Notes under the pieces: model-generated | The model's database searches: none | What the model saw: only the letters and a program-made list of their open reading frames with translations | What the model was told of the DNA's origin: nothing | Source: Candidatus Dojkabacteria bacterium | GTDB taxonomy: Bacteria; Patescibacteriota; Dojkabacteria; SC72; T1SED10-24 | Length of the DNA stretch: 6,870 nucleotides | Direction: 5' to 3' | NCBI GenBank assembly: GCA_003560355.1 | Contig: PWIP01000064.1 | Location: 1-6,870 of the forward strand | In this document: positions 5,802-6,870 of the stretch, one piece after another | Position numbering within the stretch: the stretch's first letter is position 1 | Layout of the letters: each line of letters begins with the position of its first letter | Position numbers and translations under genes: made by a program

Positions 5802-6870
5802 ATGAAAAATTTAAATAAAAAAAGTTTTTTAACATTTTTACTTGCTTTAGCAATATATTCCTTTTGTTTTAATGGTGTATATGCAAATACATATCAATTA
5901 CAAGGTGTTTCTGGTACTTGGATGCATGTTGATGGAGGTACAAATATTAGGGGTGTTGGGACAAACGAAATTAGATGGGGAGAACCTGCAGTTACTGGGG
6001 CTGAAACTAGTGGTTTAAGATTTGCGGGTAGTAGTAGACAGACTTTTTCTGAGGGTGAAACTTTTGAGTTAGCAGCTCTTACCCACTTTAACTGGCCTAT
6101 TTACAATGCTGCAGATGGTGCGAGACTTAGGATAACACTTGAATTTAGTAGTCCAGTAGCCAGTCCTCAATTGGATCACTTTTATTTTGAAATAGATGAA
6201 ACTCCTAATGTACAAGGTTCTTGTCCTCCTTGGCAAATAACTACAACTCCTTGTGATGATATGATTACTTTCCCAAATATTTATGAAGCACAAACATTTG
6301 TTATTGGTAATAGGGAGTGTGTTTTAGAGATAGTGGGTTTTACAGACTCCTATCCTGGTGGTAATGTCTTGCCATATTTCATTACAGAAGAATACAAGAA
6401 TAGTACTGCATATCTGGTTGGTAAGCTTTCATGTAAGGCAGCTGCGGCAATTTGTGGTGATTTAGATGGTGAACGTTTTGCCTGTGGTACACAATCTTGG
6501 CCTTCAAATGATTTTTGTCGCGTTGGTAGCCCCCAACCTTCTAATATCTCTGACAAATTCCCCTCAGAGGGTGAAGGTGTTGATTGGAAGTGTGTAAATG
6601 ATGGAGATTCTGTAGATTGTGGGGCTAGTAGAGAGCCAAAACCTACCTGCGGTACTTATGCTAATAGATTTGATTATGACAAAGATGGTTGGCCTTCTGG
6701 AGGTAGTTATTGCTCTGAGGGAACTCCTACATCTAGACCAGATTATCCTAATGTAGGTGAAAAAGTATCATGGTTTTGTGAAAGTGATAAACAACCAAAA
6801 TGTACTTCTGATAAGTGTGTTGCGGAAAGAGGCGAACCAAATCCTTGGATATCTACTCGCGGTGGTTTTG
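5802..6870 (+). CDS. Secreted choice-of-anchor K domain protein with Cys-rich repeats (partial, 3' end outside window)
   Basis: The frame is open from ATG 5802 to the right edge (356 residues visible). Residues 1-28 are a Sec signal peptide: KNLNKK, a hydrophobic core, and cleavage probably after VYA (28). YSFC is a poor lipobox, so a lipoprotein is unlikely. Residues about 36-212 match the choice-of-anchor K domain: GTWMHVDGGTNIRGVGTNEIRWGEP at the start, then LAALTHFNWPIYNAADGARLRITLEF, and a closing FITEEYKNSTAYLVGKLS. The domain is found in surface proteins whose C-terminal anchors vary; the anchor here lies outside the window. From residue 218 come two Cys-rich repeats with G-E-x-V-x-W-x-C and W-P-S motifs. 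Fifteen cysteines are visible, which fits an extracellular disulfide-rich protein. It is third in the operon, 26 bases after the propeller gene, with no Shine-Dalgarno. A role as adhesin or surface-layer component is an inference. Confidence 0.85.
   Translation, partial: MKNLNKKSFLTFLLALAIYSFCFNGVYANTYQLQGVSGTWMHVDGGTNIRGVGTNEIRWGEPAVTGAETSGLRFAGSSRQTFSEGETFELAALTHFNWPIYNAADGARLRITLEFSSPVASPQLDHFYFEIDETPNVQGSCPPWQITTTPCDDMITFPNIYEAQTFVIGNRECVLEIVGFTDSYPGGNVLPYFITEEYKNSTAYLVGKLSCKAAAAICGDLDGERFACGTQSWPSNDFCRVGSPQPSNISDKFPSEGEGVDWKCVNDGDSVDCGASREPKPTCGTYANRFDYDKDGWPSGGSYCSEGTPTSRPDYPNVGEKVSWFCESDKQPKCTSDKCVAERGEPNPWISTRGGF
6453..6818 (+). repeat. Two tandem Cys-rich protein repeats within the anchor K gene
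   Basis: Unit 1 starts at Cys218 and has Cys at 239, 264 and 273. Unit 2 starts at Cys283 and has Cys at 304, 326 and 334. The first spacing is identical (21 residues), and the others are close (25 and 22, then 9 and 8). Both units carry W-P-S six or seven residues before the second Cys, and G-E-x-V-x-W-x-C around the third. Similar C...C..G...W.C units occur in tandem in large surface proteins of candidate-phylum bacteria. More copies may follow beyond the edge. Confidence 0.7.

Noticed and set aside
6069..6556. Minus-strand open frames of 74 and 68 codons at the right end
   Set aside because: Both are antisense to the anchor K gene, whose plus-strand frame has a signal peptide and a recognisable domain and simply lacks a stop within the window.
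3776..6870. UGA recoded as Gly, as in some candidate-phylum bacteria
   Set aside because: No in-frame TGA occurs in any gene here, glycine is encoded by ordinary GGN codons, and all four complete genes end in TAA. There is no positive evidence for recoding.

Overview
The window is AT-rich bacterial DNA. Several things suggest a reduced or candidate-phylum bacterium of the Patescibacteria/CPR type: a PilX-like pseudopilin, a secreted protein with a choice-of-anchor K domain and Cys-rich repeats, a short SprT-like metallopeptidase, and start codons with almost no Shine-Dalgarno sequences. This placement rests on gene content and is an inference. All four complete genes end in TAA, and no in-frame TGA hints at a recoded genetic code.

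Layout. At 1-295 (minus) is the N-terminal part of an XRE-type DNA-binding regulator that runs off the left edge. The 217-base gap that follows holds a factor-independent terminator (456-511) serving the leftward gene pair beyond it. That pair is a SprT-like zinc metallopeptidase gene (513-977, minus), which overlaps by 23 bases the 3' end of a 911-residue P-type ATPase of the Ca2+-pump class (955-3690, minus). A short divergent intergenic region (3691-3775) carries overlapping head-on promoter candidates and an exact 11-bp direct repeat. To the right, three genes run rightward as a probable operon: a PilX-like pseudopilin-type membrane protein (3776-4693), a single-pass membrane protein with a TolB/WD40-like beta-propeller ectodomain (4714-5775), and a secreted choice-of-anchor K protein with Cys-rich repeats (5802 to beyond the right edge). 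A perfect 18-bp palindrome fills most of the 26-base gap before the last gene.

Working together. The three rightward genes all encode proteins displayed on or outside the membrane and look like a surface-appendage or adhesin module. The first and third share an acidic DxD/NxDG-P motif that resembles Ca2+-binding loops. The divergently transcribed neighbour is a probable Ca2+ exporter, so extracellular Ca2+ may link the two halves; that link is speculative. The window therefore holds mostly recognisable families in a lineage-typical arrangement. The most unusual parts are the surface-protein operon and the compact divergent control region.
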